A stretch of DNA of 64,000 nt from Martinezella rhizogenes (GTDB lineage Bacteria > Pseudomonadota > Alphaproteobacteria > Rhizobiales > Rhizobiaceae): the NCBI RefSeq assembly GCF_027460065.1, contig NZ_JAPYZZ010000005.1, positions 241,539-305,538 of the forward strand. Direction: 5' to 3'. The translations under genes were made by a program, and so were the position numbers. The first letter of the stretch is position 1. Each line of letters opens with the position of its first letter. The notes beneath the pieces were generated by a model that made no database searches, was not told the origin of the DNA, and was given only the letters and a program-made list of their open reading frames with translations. Of the stretch, positions 42,860 to 52,300 are shown one piece after another.

Positions 42860-44056
42860 ATGCGTTTATTGAATGTTTCGATCCTGCTTGCCTCTGCAGC
42901 ACTTTCGGGTTGCACAGTCACTGCGGCCTCCGGCCCTGATGCGGCCACGATCGAATCCAACGCATCCGTAAAATTTGCGTCCAAGGACAAACAAAAGACC
43001 GCAGGCGTCGACTACGCACTGATCGACGTCAACAGCGCCGTTCTCAATTACGTTGGGGACACCACCAATACCACCCTGCTCGGCAGCTTCGGCGGCGGCA
43101 AGGGTGGCGTGCCGGCGCTGCCGATGGGTGTCGGCGACGTGGTGCAGGTGGCGATCTTTGAGAGCCAGGCGGGTGGCCTGTTCATTCCCAATGATGCCGG
43201 CAGCCGTCCCGGTAACTTCATCAGCCTGCCGAACCAGACTGTGGACCGCGAGGGCAACATCAGCGTTCCCTATGCTGGCAAGATTCGCGCCACCGGCCGC
43301 AATGTCGAGGATGTGCAGACCGAAATCGAGGAGCGGCTCGCCAACCGCGCCATCGAACCGCAAGTCCTCATTACCAAGATTTCCAGCCGCTCCGCACAGG
43401 CCTCCGTGCTCGGCGACGTCAAGGAGCCGACAAAGGTCCAGCTTTCGGAAGCGGGCGATCGCGTTCTTGACGTCATCTCCTATGCCAAGGGCCTCAGCGC
43501 GCCGAATATCGAATCCTACGTTACGCTGATCCGCCGCGGCAAGACTGCGCGCGTCAACTACAACCACCTCGTCAGCACGCCATCGGAAAATATCTATGTG
43601 GTTCCGGGCGATACGATCATGGTTGAGCGTGAGCGCCGCACCTATCTCGCCTTCGGCGCTTCCGGCCTGAACGGACGTTTCGAGTTCGAAGACGCCAATC
43701 TCAAGCTTTCGGATGCGCTCGGCAAAGCCGGCGGTCTGCTCGATTCCCGTGCAGACCCCGCGCAGGTCTATATCTATCGTACCGTGAGACGCGATCTTCT
43801 CGTGAAGCTCGGCATCGATACGTCGAAATTCCCCGGGCAGGAAATTCCGGTCATCTTCCGCGCCAATCTGCGCGATCCGTCGACTTTCTTCGCCACCACG
43901 AAGTTCCCGATGCAGGATCGCGACATCATCTACGTCACCAATTCGCAGGCGACAGAACTTTACAAGTTCCTGGATCTCGTCGGCTCCGTTCCGGCAACGA
44001 CGGGCAATGTTGCACAGGACGTGATTACGACACGCAACGCCATCCGCGCCTTCTGA
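42860..44056 (+). CDS. Wza-like polysaccharide export lipoprotein
   Basis: This is a 398-residue outer-membrane polysaccharide exporter. The signal peptide ends in a lipobox LSGC with Cys18. A Poly_export domain follows (GVGDVVQVAIFESQAGG at about residues 90-105, then VDREGNISVPYAGKIRATGRNVEDVQ, cited in parts). Next come SLBB segments (VLGDVKEPTKVQLSEAGDRVLDVIS and LAFGASGLNGRFEFEDANLKLSDAL). The size is close to E. coli Wza. No copolymerase (Wzc) or flippase gene is adjacent, so it must work with partners elsewhere. A terminator follows at 44082. Confidence 0.94.
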   Translation: MRLLNVSILLASAALSGCTVTAASGPDAATIESNASVKFASKDKQKTAGVDYALIDVNSAVLNYVGDTTNTTLLGSFGGGKGGVPALPMGVGDVVQVAIFESQAGGLFIPNDAGSRPGNFISLPNQTVDREGNISVPYAGKIRATGRNVEDVQTEIEERLANRAIEPQVLITKISSRSAQASVLGDVKEPTKVQLSEAGDRVLDVISYAKGLSAPNIESYVTLIRRGKTARVNYNHLVSTPSENIYVVPGDTIMVERERRTYLAFGASGLNGRFEFEDANLKLSDALGKAGGLLDSRADPAQVYIYRTVRRDLLVKLGIDTSKFPGQEIPVIFRANLRDPSTFFATTKFPMQDRDIIYVTNSQATELYKFLDLVGSVPATTGNVAQDVITTRNAIRAF

Positions 44057-44081
44057 CGCTCGGCATCCCGCCGCCCCATCG

Positions 44082-44111
44082 AAGCCGCCCCGGAAACGAG
44101 GCGGCTTTTTT
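44082..44111 (+). terminator. Intrinsic terminator after the exporter gene
   Basis: AAGCCGCC, a ten-base loop, GGCGGCTT and then a run of six T residues form a typical Rho-independent terminator 25 bp after the stop codon. The following stretch to 44354 contains no other feature that I can support. Confidence 0.9.
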
Positions 44112-44354
44112 AGTTTGCCAGAGCCGGTGGCGAACATAGCAATGACCGAGCATGAGGATTAGGACCGGGCAACCTTGTCCGAAAGTGCTCCAGCCCCTGC
44201 GTGGCAAGGCGATGCAGCCGCGGGCATTGTCGCCGCCATTACAAAAGTTTAAGGTGATTTTGCAGCGCATTGGGTGTCTTGTGGGGGAAAGCTGCTCCCA
44301 AGGCTTGCCGCACATGTTCGGGAAACATGTACTCTCATTACGCGGAATCGTCAG

Positions 44355-45635
44355 ATGAAACGTTTCTGGACCGCCCTTAGCGTTCTTGCCATCGCAGCCG
44401 CCGGTACCTGGTATTTTAGGGACCGCCTGCCGCTCGATCGAATTCCCTATCTCAAACAATTTGCCAGCGCGTCTCCGCAGCCCGGCGCCGAAACCACAAC
44501 GCAATCCTCCCAAAACGGCCAACCACCGGCCCGGCAGTCAGGACAAAGACAGGGCGGCGGACGACGCAATGGCGGACCACCCACGGTCAGCACCATCGCC
44601 GTCGCCAAGGCGACGCTGCCGATGGATGCAGCGGCGACGGGATGGGCGGTTGCAGCCGATATCACCAACATCGCACCGCTTCAGGCCGGCCTCGTCACGG
44701 AAATCAGCGCGAAGGACGGCCAGCACATCAAGGCGGGGGATCTGATCCTCAAACTGGATGATCGCATCGCCCGTGCCGCCGTCGACAAGGACAAGGCCAA
44801 CATCGCCGCCGACCAGGCGACGCTGGAGCAGACGGAAGCAGCCTTCCAGCGCGCCGCCAATCTGGTCAAGCAGAGCGCGGAATCGCAACAGGTACTGGAT
44901 CAGGCCAGGGCAGCGCGCGACAGTGCCAGCGCCAAGATCGATGCCGACAAGGCAACGCTCGCGTCAGACCAAGTGGCGCTCGAACATATGGAAATCCGTG
45001 CTCCGTTCGACGGACGGCTCGGCGACATCACCGTCAGCCCCGGCGCCTATCTCAGTGCAGGCGTCAATATCGTGACGATCACCAAATATGATCCGATCTC
45101 GGTCAGTTTCCGGCTTTCCCAGCGCTACCTGCCGCAATTGCGTGAAGGCGTGACAAAGGATACCGCTGTGGATGTCGATCCTGCGGCAACGGGCGGCGAG
45201 CCGATGCGTGGCGTCCTGCGTTTTTACGACAATACGGTGGACCAGACCTCGGGCACCGTGCTGGCAAAAGCAGAGTTCAAGAATGACCGCGGTCTTTTAT
45301 GGCCCGGCCAATCGGTGAACGTCACCGCCCACTTCGTCTCCGACGATGAAATGATCGTGGTACCGACGGTTGCCGTGCGGCCCGGGCCGAAGGGCAATTT
45401 CGTCTATACGGTTGATAGCGACCACCATGCCCATATGACACCGGTGGAAGTCGCTCGCTCGAATGGCGATCTCACCGCCATTGCCAGCGGCCTCAATGGC
45501 GGCGAACATATCATCGTTGAAGGTCAGTCCGAACTTGCCGACGGCCAGTTCGTGGTCGAGCAATTCTCCGACAAGGGCGGTGCGGCTGCCAATCTGGCCG
45601 CCAATATTCCGCAGGAACAGGTTGGCGGCCAATGA
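44355..45635 (+). CDS. RND efflux periplasmic adaptor (MdtA/AcrA-like)
   Basis: This is a 426-residue membrane fusion protein. It has an N-terminal membrane anchor (FWTALSVLAIAAAGTWYF, residues 4-21), then a Gln/Gly-rich linker of about 45 residues. The lipoyl domain (LQAGLVTEISAKDGQHIKAGDLILKLDD, about 110-137), a coiled-coil hairpin (about 145-205) and beta-barrel domains follow. The start at 44355 was chosen because the anchor begins there; a frame from 44274 has no support. The stop overlaps the start of the RND pump gene as ATGA. It bridges the inner-membrane pump to an outer-membrane channel that is not encoded nearby. Confidence 0.94.
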   Translation: MKRFWTALSVLAIAAAGTWYFRDRLPLDRIPYLKQFASASPQPGAETTTQSSQNGQPPARQSGQRQGGGRRNGGPPTVSTIAVAKATLPMDAAATGWAVAADITNIAPLQAGLVTEISAKDGQHIKAGDLILKLDDRIARAAVDKDKANIAADQATLEQTEAAFQRAANLVKQSAESQQVLDQARAARDSASAKIDADKATLASDQVALEHMEIRAPFDGRLGDITVSPGAYLSAGVNIVTITKYDPISVSFRLSQRYLPQLREGVTKDTAVDVDPAATGGEPMRGVLRFYDNTVDQTSGTVLAKAEFKNDRGLLWPGQSVNVTAHFVSDDEMIVVPTVAVRPGPKGNFVYTVDSDHHAHMTPVEVARSNGDLTAIASGLNGGEHIIVEGQSELADGQFVVEQFSDKGGAAANLAANIPQEQVGGQ

Positions 45636-48600
45636 TCCCTAATTTCTGCATCAACCGACCCGTCGCCACCACACTTCTCGCCATAGGTCTTGTGCTGGCC
45701 GGACTTGCCGGCTTCCGCCTGCTGCCCGTCGCCGCCCTGCCGAAGGTGGATTTTCCGACAATCAACGTCTCCTCGTCGTTATCAGGCGCCTCGCCGCAAA
45801 CCATGGCCACATCGGTCACCACGCCGTTGGTCAAGCAGTTCGAGACCATTCCCGGGGTCAGCGAAATCAGCGCCACCAACACGCTTGGCAACAGCTCTAT
45901 CGTGCTGCAGTTCGATCTCAACCGCGATATCGACGCCGCAGCAGCCGATGTTCAGGCCGCAATTTCGCGCGCGCAGCGGCAATTGCCGAGCAACATGACG
46001 ACGACCCCAAGCTATCGCAAGACCAATCCGGCCGATGCGCCGGTGCTGCTGCTGGCCGTCAACAGCAAGGAAATGCCGACCAGCAAGGTGGATGAGATCG
46101 CCGAGAACATCATCTCGCCGCTTCTCTCGACCATTTCGGGCGTCGCGCAGGTGAGCATCTATGGTGCGCAAACCTATGCCGTGCGCATCGGTCTCGACCC
46201 GACGCAGCTTCAGGCGAGAGGGCTCGGTGTCGATACCGTCACAACGGCCATCGCCCAGGCGAATAATCAGGTGCCCGTTGGCGCCTTGCAGACTGACAAT
46301 CAGCGCCTGACGATCGAGGCCGATACCCAGCGCACCAATGCGGCCGCCTTCCGTTCGCTGGTCGTCTCCACGAACAACGGCGCGCCGATCCATCTCGGCG
46401 ATATCGCCAATGTCACCGACAGCATCGACAATACCAATGCCGGAAGCTGGTTCGATGGCGAACAGGCCATCATTCTCGCCGTGCAGCGGCAGCCGGATGC
46501 CAATACGGTCGAAGTGGTCGATGCCATCAAGGCCAAGCTGCCGGCGCTTCACCAGCAATTGCCGCCATCCGTCAATATCCACGTCATGAATGACGCCTCG
46601 ACCGCCATCAAGGATGCGATCTCGGACGTCCAGTTCACCCTGTTCCTCACCATCGGGCTGGTGGTTGCGGTCATCTATCTCTTCACCGGGCACCTGACGG
46701 CGACCATCATTCCGGGCCTTGCCGTGCCTTTGTCGCTCATCACCGCCTTCGGCATGATGTATGTTCTGGGCTACAGTATCGACAATATCTCGCTACTCGG
46801 GCTGACGTTATCGGTGGGTCTGGTGGTGGATGACGCCATCGTCATGCTGGAAAACATCCTGCGGCTGCATGAAAAAGGCCTGCCCATGCGTGAGGCGGCC
46901 TTACAGGGGGCGGCGGAAGTCAGCGGCACCATCCTGTCCATGTCCGTCTCGCTGGTGGCCGTCTTCATTCCCATTCTGCTGATGGGCGGCGTGATCGGCA
47001 GGCTCTTCAATGAGTTCGGCATGGTCGTCACGCTGGCGATCATGGCCTCGGCGCTGGTTTCACTGACGGTGACGCCGATGCTTGCTTCGCGCCTGTCGGG
47101 CCACTCCTCGCGGCCGCCGGCCATCATCCGCTGGTTCGATGCCGGCTTCGAGCGCACGCTGCGCCTTTACGGCAAGGCCGTCGGCTGGTGCCTTTCCCAC
47201 CGCCGCATCGTGCTTGCCTCGTTCCTCGCCTCGGTCGCCGCCTCGGTCTACCTGTTCGAAACCCTGCCATCGAGCTTCTTTCCGCAGGAAGATATTGGCC
47301 GTCTTTCGGTCTCGACACAGGCGCGTGAGGATATTTCCTACACGGCGATGCGCGATCTCCAGGCGCAGGTTGCGGATCAAATCCGCAAGAACCCTGCTGT
47401 CGTGCATGTCACTTCCATCGTCGGCGGCAATTCACGCAATCCGTTGAACAACGGTTCGATGTTTGTGGAACTCAAACCCAAGGAAGAACGCGCACCGCTC
47501 AGCCAGGTACTGACCGAACTGGGGCAGGTCACGTCGAAGGTAGCGGGCATCCGCACCTACATCAACCCGCAGCAGAGCCTGCGTTTCGGCGGACGCAGTT
47601 CCGCCAGCCAGTACCAGCTCGTCGTGCAGGGCTTGAACGCCGATACCACCAATGAATGGTCGAACAAGCTGATGGAGGCGATGCGCCGCGACCACACATT
47701 CACCTCTGTCACCTCCGACGCCCAGAATGGTGCGATCGCCGCCACGATCTCTGTCGATTCAGAAAAGGCGGCTGCCTTCGGCATCACCAATGACCAGCTG
47801 CGCAAGACACTGGAAATGTCCTTCGGCGGTTATACGGCGGCGCAAATCCAGTCGACCGGTGACAGCTACGACGTCATCGTGGAATTCGACAGCTCCAAAC
47901 CCTGGAATGATGATTTCCTCAGCGATATCAACATTCTTTCCGCGAAATCCGGGGTTCTGGTTCCGCTTTCCAACTTCGCCTCGCTGACCCGTACACAGGC
48001 ACCGGTTACCATCAACCAGACGGGCCAGCTCGTCTCCACGACGATTTCCTTCAACCTGCCTGATGGCGTGGCACTTTCCGATGCCACAAGCCGGATCGAC
48101 CAGATCAAGACCACGATCGGCCTGCCGCAGGATGTGTTCACCAGCTATGGCGGCACTGCGGCGATCTTCCAGCAGAGCCAGGGCAATACCGGCATCCTCA
48201 TTCTGGCGGCGGTGCTGACCATCTACGTGGTGCTTGGCGTGCTCTATGAAAGCTTCATCCACCCGCTGACCATCCTGTCCGGCCTCCCGGCCGCCGCCTT
48301 CGGTGCGCTGGTGGCGCTGAAAGTGATGGGCATGGATTTCTCGATCATCGCACTGATAGGTCTTTTGATGCTGATCGGTATCGTGAAGAAAAACGCGATC
48401 ATGATGATCGACGTGGCGGTGGAGTTGATGCGCGAAAAGGCGGAACCGCCAGCAACCGCCATTCACGAAGCCTGCGTGCGCCGGTTCCGGCCGATCATGA
48501 TGACTACCTTCTGCGCATTGCTGGGCGCACTGCCCATCGCGCTCGGTTCCGGCGCAAGTTCGGAACTGCGCCAGCCGCTCGGCATCGCCGTGGTCGGTGG

Positions 48601-48772
48601 TCTCATCGTCTCGCAACTACTGACGCTGTTCATCACACCTGTGATCTTCGTGGAGATGGACCGGTTCGGCCACTTCCTCACCGGGCTATTTTCCCGCAAG
48701 AAAAACGTTGAGCTCCATGCAGAACAGCAAAAACCGCAAGGCAAGGCCGAGCCGGATTCCGTGGCGGCCTAA
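45632..48772 (+). CDS. RND family multidrug efflux pump (MdtB/MdtC-like)
   Basis: This 1046-residue inner-membrane transporter is of the HAE1 type. It begins MIPNFCINRPVATTLLAIG, has the twelve-helix layout with two large periplasmic loops, and includes the proton-relay segment GLTLSVGLVVDDAIVMLEN (Asp-Asp in helix 4). It also has the conserved late segment GLLMLIGIVKKNAIMMIDVA. The sequence PKVDFPTINVSSSLSGASPQ is closest to MdtB/MdtC. It is translationally coupled to the adaptor gene. The last four bases overlap the end of the convergent IalB-like gene. Substrates are probably drugs or amphiphiles. Confidence 0.96.
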   Translation: MIPNFCINRPVATTLLAIGLVLAGLAGFRLLPVAALPKVDFPTINVSSSLSGASPQTMATSVTTPLVKQFETIPGVSEISATNTLGNSSIVLQFDLNRDIDAAAADVQAAISRAQRQLPSNMTTTPSYRKTNPADAPVLLLAVNSKEMPTSKVDEIAENIISPLLSTISGVAQVSIYGAQTYAVRIGLDPTQLQARGLGVDTVTTAIAQANNQVPVGALQTDNQRLTIEADTQRTNAAAFRSLVVSTNNGAPIHLGDIANVTDSIDNTNAGSWFDGEQAIILAVQRQPDANTVEVVDAIKAKLPALHQQLPPSVNIHVMNDASTAIKDAISDVQFTLFLTIGLVVAVIYLFTGHLTATIIPGLAVPLSLITAFGMMYVLGYSIDNISLLGLTLSVGLVVDDAIVMLENILRLHEKGLPMREAALQGAAEVSGTILSMSVSLVAVFIPILLMGGVIGRLFNEFGMVVTLAIMASALVSLTVTPMLASRLSGHSSRPPAIIRWFDAGFERTLRLYGKAVGWCLSHRRIVLASFLASVAASVYLFETLPSSFFPQEDIGRLSVSTQAREDISYTAMRDLQAQVADQIRKNPAVVHVTSIVGGNSRNPLNNGSMFVELKPKEERAPLSQVLTELGQVTSKVAGIRTYINPQQSLRFGGRSSASQYQLVVQGLNADTTNEWSNKLMEAMRRDHTFTSVTSDAQNGAIAATISVDSEKAAAFGITNDQLRKTLEMSFGGYTAAQIQSTGDSYDVIVEFDSSKPWNDDFLSDINILSAKSGVLVPLSNFASLTRTQAPVTINQTGQLVSTTISFNLPDGVALSDATSRIDQIKTTIGLPQDVFTSYGGTAAIFQQSQGNTGILILAAVLTIYVVLGVLYESFIHPLTILSGLPAAAFGALVALKVMGMDFSIIALIGLLMLIGIVKKNAIMMIDVAVELMREKAEPPATAIHEACVRRFRPIMMTTFCALLGALPIALGSGASSELRQPLGIAVVGGLIVSQLLTLFITPVIFVEMDRFGHFLTGLFSRKKNVELHAEQQKPQGKAEPDSVAA

Positions 48773-49350
48773 CGCACTTCCCCGAGGCGTTTCAGCGCCT
48801 CGGGAAACCCTTTGCCCTGCAGTTGGAACGACACAATGCGGCCCTGCAGATCAGGCGCCTCAATGGTGAGCGTCTGTTCCGCCTTCAGCGCCGAGACCAG
48901 CTCGATGAAGGGTGTGAAGGACACGATGCAGCCAACCGGCAGGCAGGTGCTGACCTGAACTTCCTGCAAGCGCATATTTCCCGATTTCACCGAAAACAGC
49001 TTGGTGACAGCCAGACCGAACGGCAGCACCATGGTGCCGGTAAGCCTGTCCGGCGTTGCTGCATTATCCAGCCGGAACTCGACTGAAACGACCAGCTTGC
49101 GGGTTTTTTCCTCCAGCTGAACCTGGGCGATGGCGCAAGGTGGTTTCGTCTCTCCCTCCGTGGAGGGGGCGGCATCGGCACCGTCTTTTTTTACGGCAGC
49201 CGCACAGGCAAGCTGCCAGCTTCCGTAAACCTCATGGAGGAGTGCTGCGGTTTTTGCCGACTCCTGCGCGGCTGCCCCGCCCGCCGTGGCACCGGCGCAA
49301 AGAAAAACCGCAAGCGCCGCTTTCACGATGCGCATCTGGCTATGTCCCAT
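48769..49350 (-). CDS. Invasion-associated locus B (IalB) family protein
   Basis: This 193-residue secreted protein has a signal peptide ending near AAAQESA (about residue 30). The core contains WQLACAAA and the Cys-rich segment STCLPVGCIVSFTPFIELV (about residues 130-150), as in IalB-family proteins of Alphaproteobacteria. The start at 49350 shares one base with the TGA of the autotransporter gene upstream (TGATG); an internal Met at 49335 is an alternative. The name comes from Bartonella, where IalB helps erythrocyte invasion; in soil bacteria the role is unknown. Four bases of its end overlap the pump gene. Confidence 0.88.
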   Translation of the reverse strand: MGHSQMRIVKAALAVFLCAGATAGGAAAQESAKTAALLHEVYGSWQLACAAAVKKDGADAAPSTEGETKPPCAIAQVQLEEKTRKLVVSVEFRLDNAATPDRLTGTMVLPFGLAVTKLFSVKSGNMRLQEVQVSTCLPVGCIVSFTPFIELVSALKAEQTLTIEAPDLQGRIVSFQLQGKGFPEALKRLGEVR

Positions 49351-52300
49351 CAGAAACGAACTCCAAGTTCGGCGGCAGCGGATTGATCCAGCACGCCAGC
49401 CCCGAAAACCGCACCATAACGGAACGTCAAAGTGGCCGATGGCGTGAGATCGTAGCTCAGCCCCAGGTTCAATATCGCCGCATCGCGCGGGCTCGAGGTA
49501 CTCGCAACCGCAAACGCACCGCCACCCTTATAGAAAAGGCTGCTGCCCACGGCCGTATCGCCATAATTGTGACGCCACGCCAGATCGAACATCGCGCGGC
49601 CGAGCATGCCTTCAAGCGCGATATCGCGACTGATTCGCGCACCGAGCGTCGTGTAAAGCTGGTCGTAACGGGCAGAGCCGGCGGAAACCGCGGCGATGCC
49701 ACCCTTCTCCTGGAAGCCGCCCGTGCGGGTATTCACATAGGCGATGCTGGCATAGGGCTCGATATGGGTGAGATCGAAATCGAAACGCCAGGCTGCCTCG
49801 GCAAAGACCTGCGAGGTAGAGCCACCGTAACTTGCGGAAAGGCTCTCCTGCAGCGTCGAGAAAGAAATCGACCGGCGGGTTTCGGTATCCTGAAAAGCGT
49901 GGATTGCGCCGAGCCGCAAAGAGGCGGGGCCAATCACTGTGCCCGCATAAGCAGCCAGATAATAGCTGTCCACATCGGCCGAGGCGGCAAGCGCGGTCTG
50001 CTTGATACCGTCATGGCCATAACCGGCAGCAACACCGGCGCGCCAGCTGTCACTGAGTTCTCCATCCATACCGAAGAGAACGCCACCGCCTCTCATATCA
50101 GCGGATGAACCATTGCCGTCGCTATCGATACGCCCGCGAGACCCGAAACCGCTGGACCAGAAAGTGAGCGCCCGCTCATCAAGGGCAAACGGGTTCTGCC
50201 CACCTTCCGCATAAGCCACGGGCAGGATCGGACGTGCATCCACACCCTCGAAGGCGCTGCGCAGCCGGTTGAGAATGACGTCGCGGGTTTGCCCGCTACG
50301 ATTGATCAGAGCCATGGCGAGCGACGGGTGAATCTCCCCTGCAAGCTGCGAAAACGCCGATTGCGTCTCACCCTGCTGGAGAAAGACGGCCGCCTGGTAA
50401 AAAGGCGCTTTTTCTCCGAGCGCCTCGACGGCATTGGCTGCGGCGCGTGCATTGGCTGTCGAGGTTCCCGCCGCAAGGACGCCGGCATCCGTCGATGTCG
50501 GGCTGAAAGACAGATAAACGGTGCCACTATCGGTGCTTTTCGCGACGCTGGCAGTCAGATAGGCAAAGTTTTCGGCAATGCTGGAAAAGGTGCCGGTTAC
50601 CCCGCCGGTCGCGGTCAAGATCGCATAGCGCGTATTGAGACTGAAGGCCGAATGGTTCGTCAGCGGCGTGACGACAAGGCTGACATCGTTATCGATGGTG
50701 ATGGTGCCGGTCACGGCGAGCCTGTCGGAATTGCCGGCGGGGTCTACTTCAACCGCATAGGCCGAACCCGCCATAAATGTCGCATTGCCCGTGGAGGTCA
50801 ACATACCGACCGGATTGCCCGGTGCGAGCGTGCCGCCCGAGCCGACCGTCAGGCCGCCAATGGTGCCGGAACCGCCGAGCGTCGCGCCACCCGCCACCGA
50901 AACCGCGCTCGCCAGCGAACCGTTGACGCTGAGTTTTCCGGTCGAAACCGCGGTTGGGCCTGTATAGGTGCTGTCCGCCATCAGGACCAGATTGCCTTCA
51001 CCGGTCTTTTCAAAACTGCCACTTCCACTTATCGCGTTCGAAAGCGTGCCGGGCCCATCCACGACGAGCCGTGCATTATTGGCGATAACGCCGGAACCGA
51101 AGCTTCCTGCCGTTCCCTGCAAGGTGCCGCCTGAAATCGTGGTGCCGCCGGAATAGCTGTTCTTGCCAGAGAGGCGTGTGACGCCGTTTTCCGCAACGAC
51201 GCTACCCGCCCCAGAAATATCGGCGGCCAGCAAATAAGCCGTCTCGGAATGATTAAAAACAATCCTGCCATTGCCGACGCCGAAGCTGATTGTCCGCGCG
51301 TCCACCGCGCCAGCGGAACGAGCGGTCTGCCCGGCAGCGGCGCCAATGTTCAAAACCCCGGTCGAACCCGCCGCCGAAGCGATCACGATCGTGGGCGCGA
51401 CAAGCGCCGCCCCGCCCGTCACCTCGACGGAGCCGCTTCCGGCAGCACCGATCACCAGCATGTCGCCGACCGAAGCGCGAGACCCCGCGCCGCTGACGAG
51501 CAATGCTCCATCCGACCCCGCCGAGGAACCGGCATAAAGCTGATAGGCATCGAGCGATGCGCCATTCGTGACCGTCAGATCGCCGGAACCGGATTGCCCG
51601 ACAGTCATGCGACCGGAAGTGCCGAGACCACTATCGACATAAGCGGTGACATTCGATCCTTCACCGGTAATGGTCATCGTCCCGGAAGAGCCGGCCAGAT
51701 CACCAAGCACCACCTGCCCTGCCCGAATGTCTCCACCAGCGCTGACCGTGACATCCGCTGAAGATGTGTTCTGATAACCGGCGATCAGGGTGCCGGTCAT
51801 CTTCCAGCTGGAACCGCCACCAGTAACGGTGACGGACGATGTGGAGCCGCCGAGCGCGGCAACGAAGCCGTCATTGCTCTCGACAGTGCCACCGGCCTCA
51901 ACCACCTGCGTGCCATTGCCGCCGCGCCCCACGGTGAGATCGCCATCAATGCGCAGCGTGCTGCCTGCACCGGAAATCCGGGCCGAACCGCTGCTGCCGG
52001 CATTGGTGGCGAGCACGATGTTTTGAGCGTCAACAAGGCCGCCGCCGGTGACGGCCAGCGATCCCGCCCCCTCGACGCCGACATTCAGATCGCCGCTGCC
52101 GACGCTCCAGGAAGACCCCTGACCGTCAACGACGGCCGACCCGGTTGCCCCGGCAACCGCGCCGAGCCGGGCAGCAGCACTTTGCGCCGTGCCACCGGCG
52201 GTAATATTCAAAGTCCCGTTGCCTGCCGCCCCGCCGGGATCGCCAGCATCGCCGCCGACTTGCAAGTCTCCTGTCGTCCAGTTCGAACCGTCACCGGTCA

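Noticed and set aside
42866..44137. Open frame of 423 codons on the minus strand
   Set aside because: It is antisense to the Wza-like gene, whose lipobox and export domain are clear.
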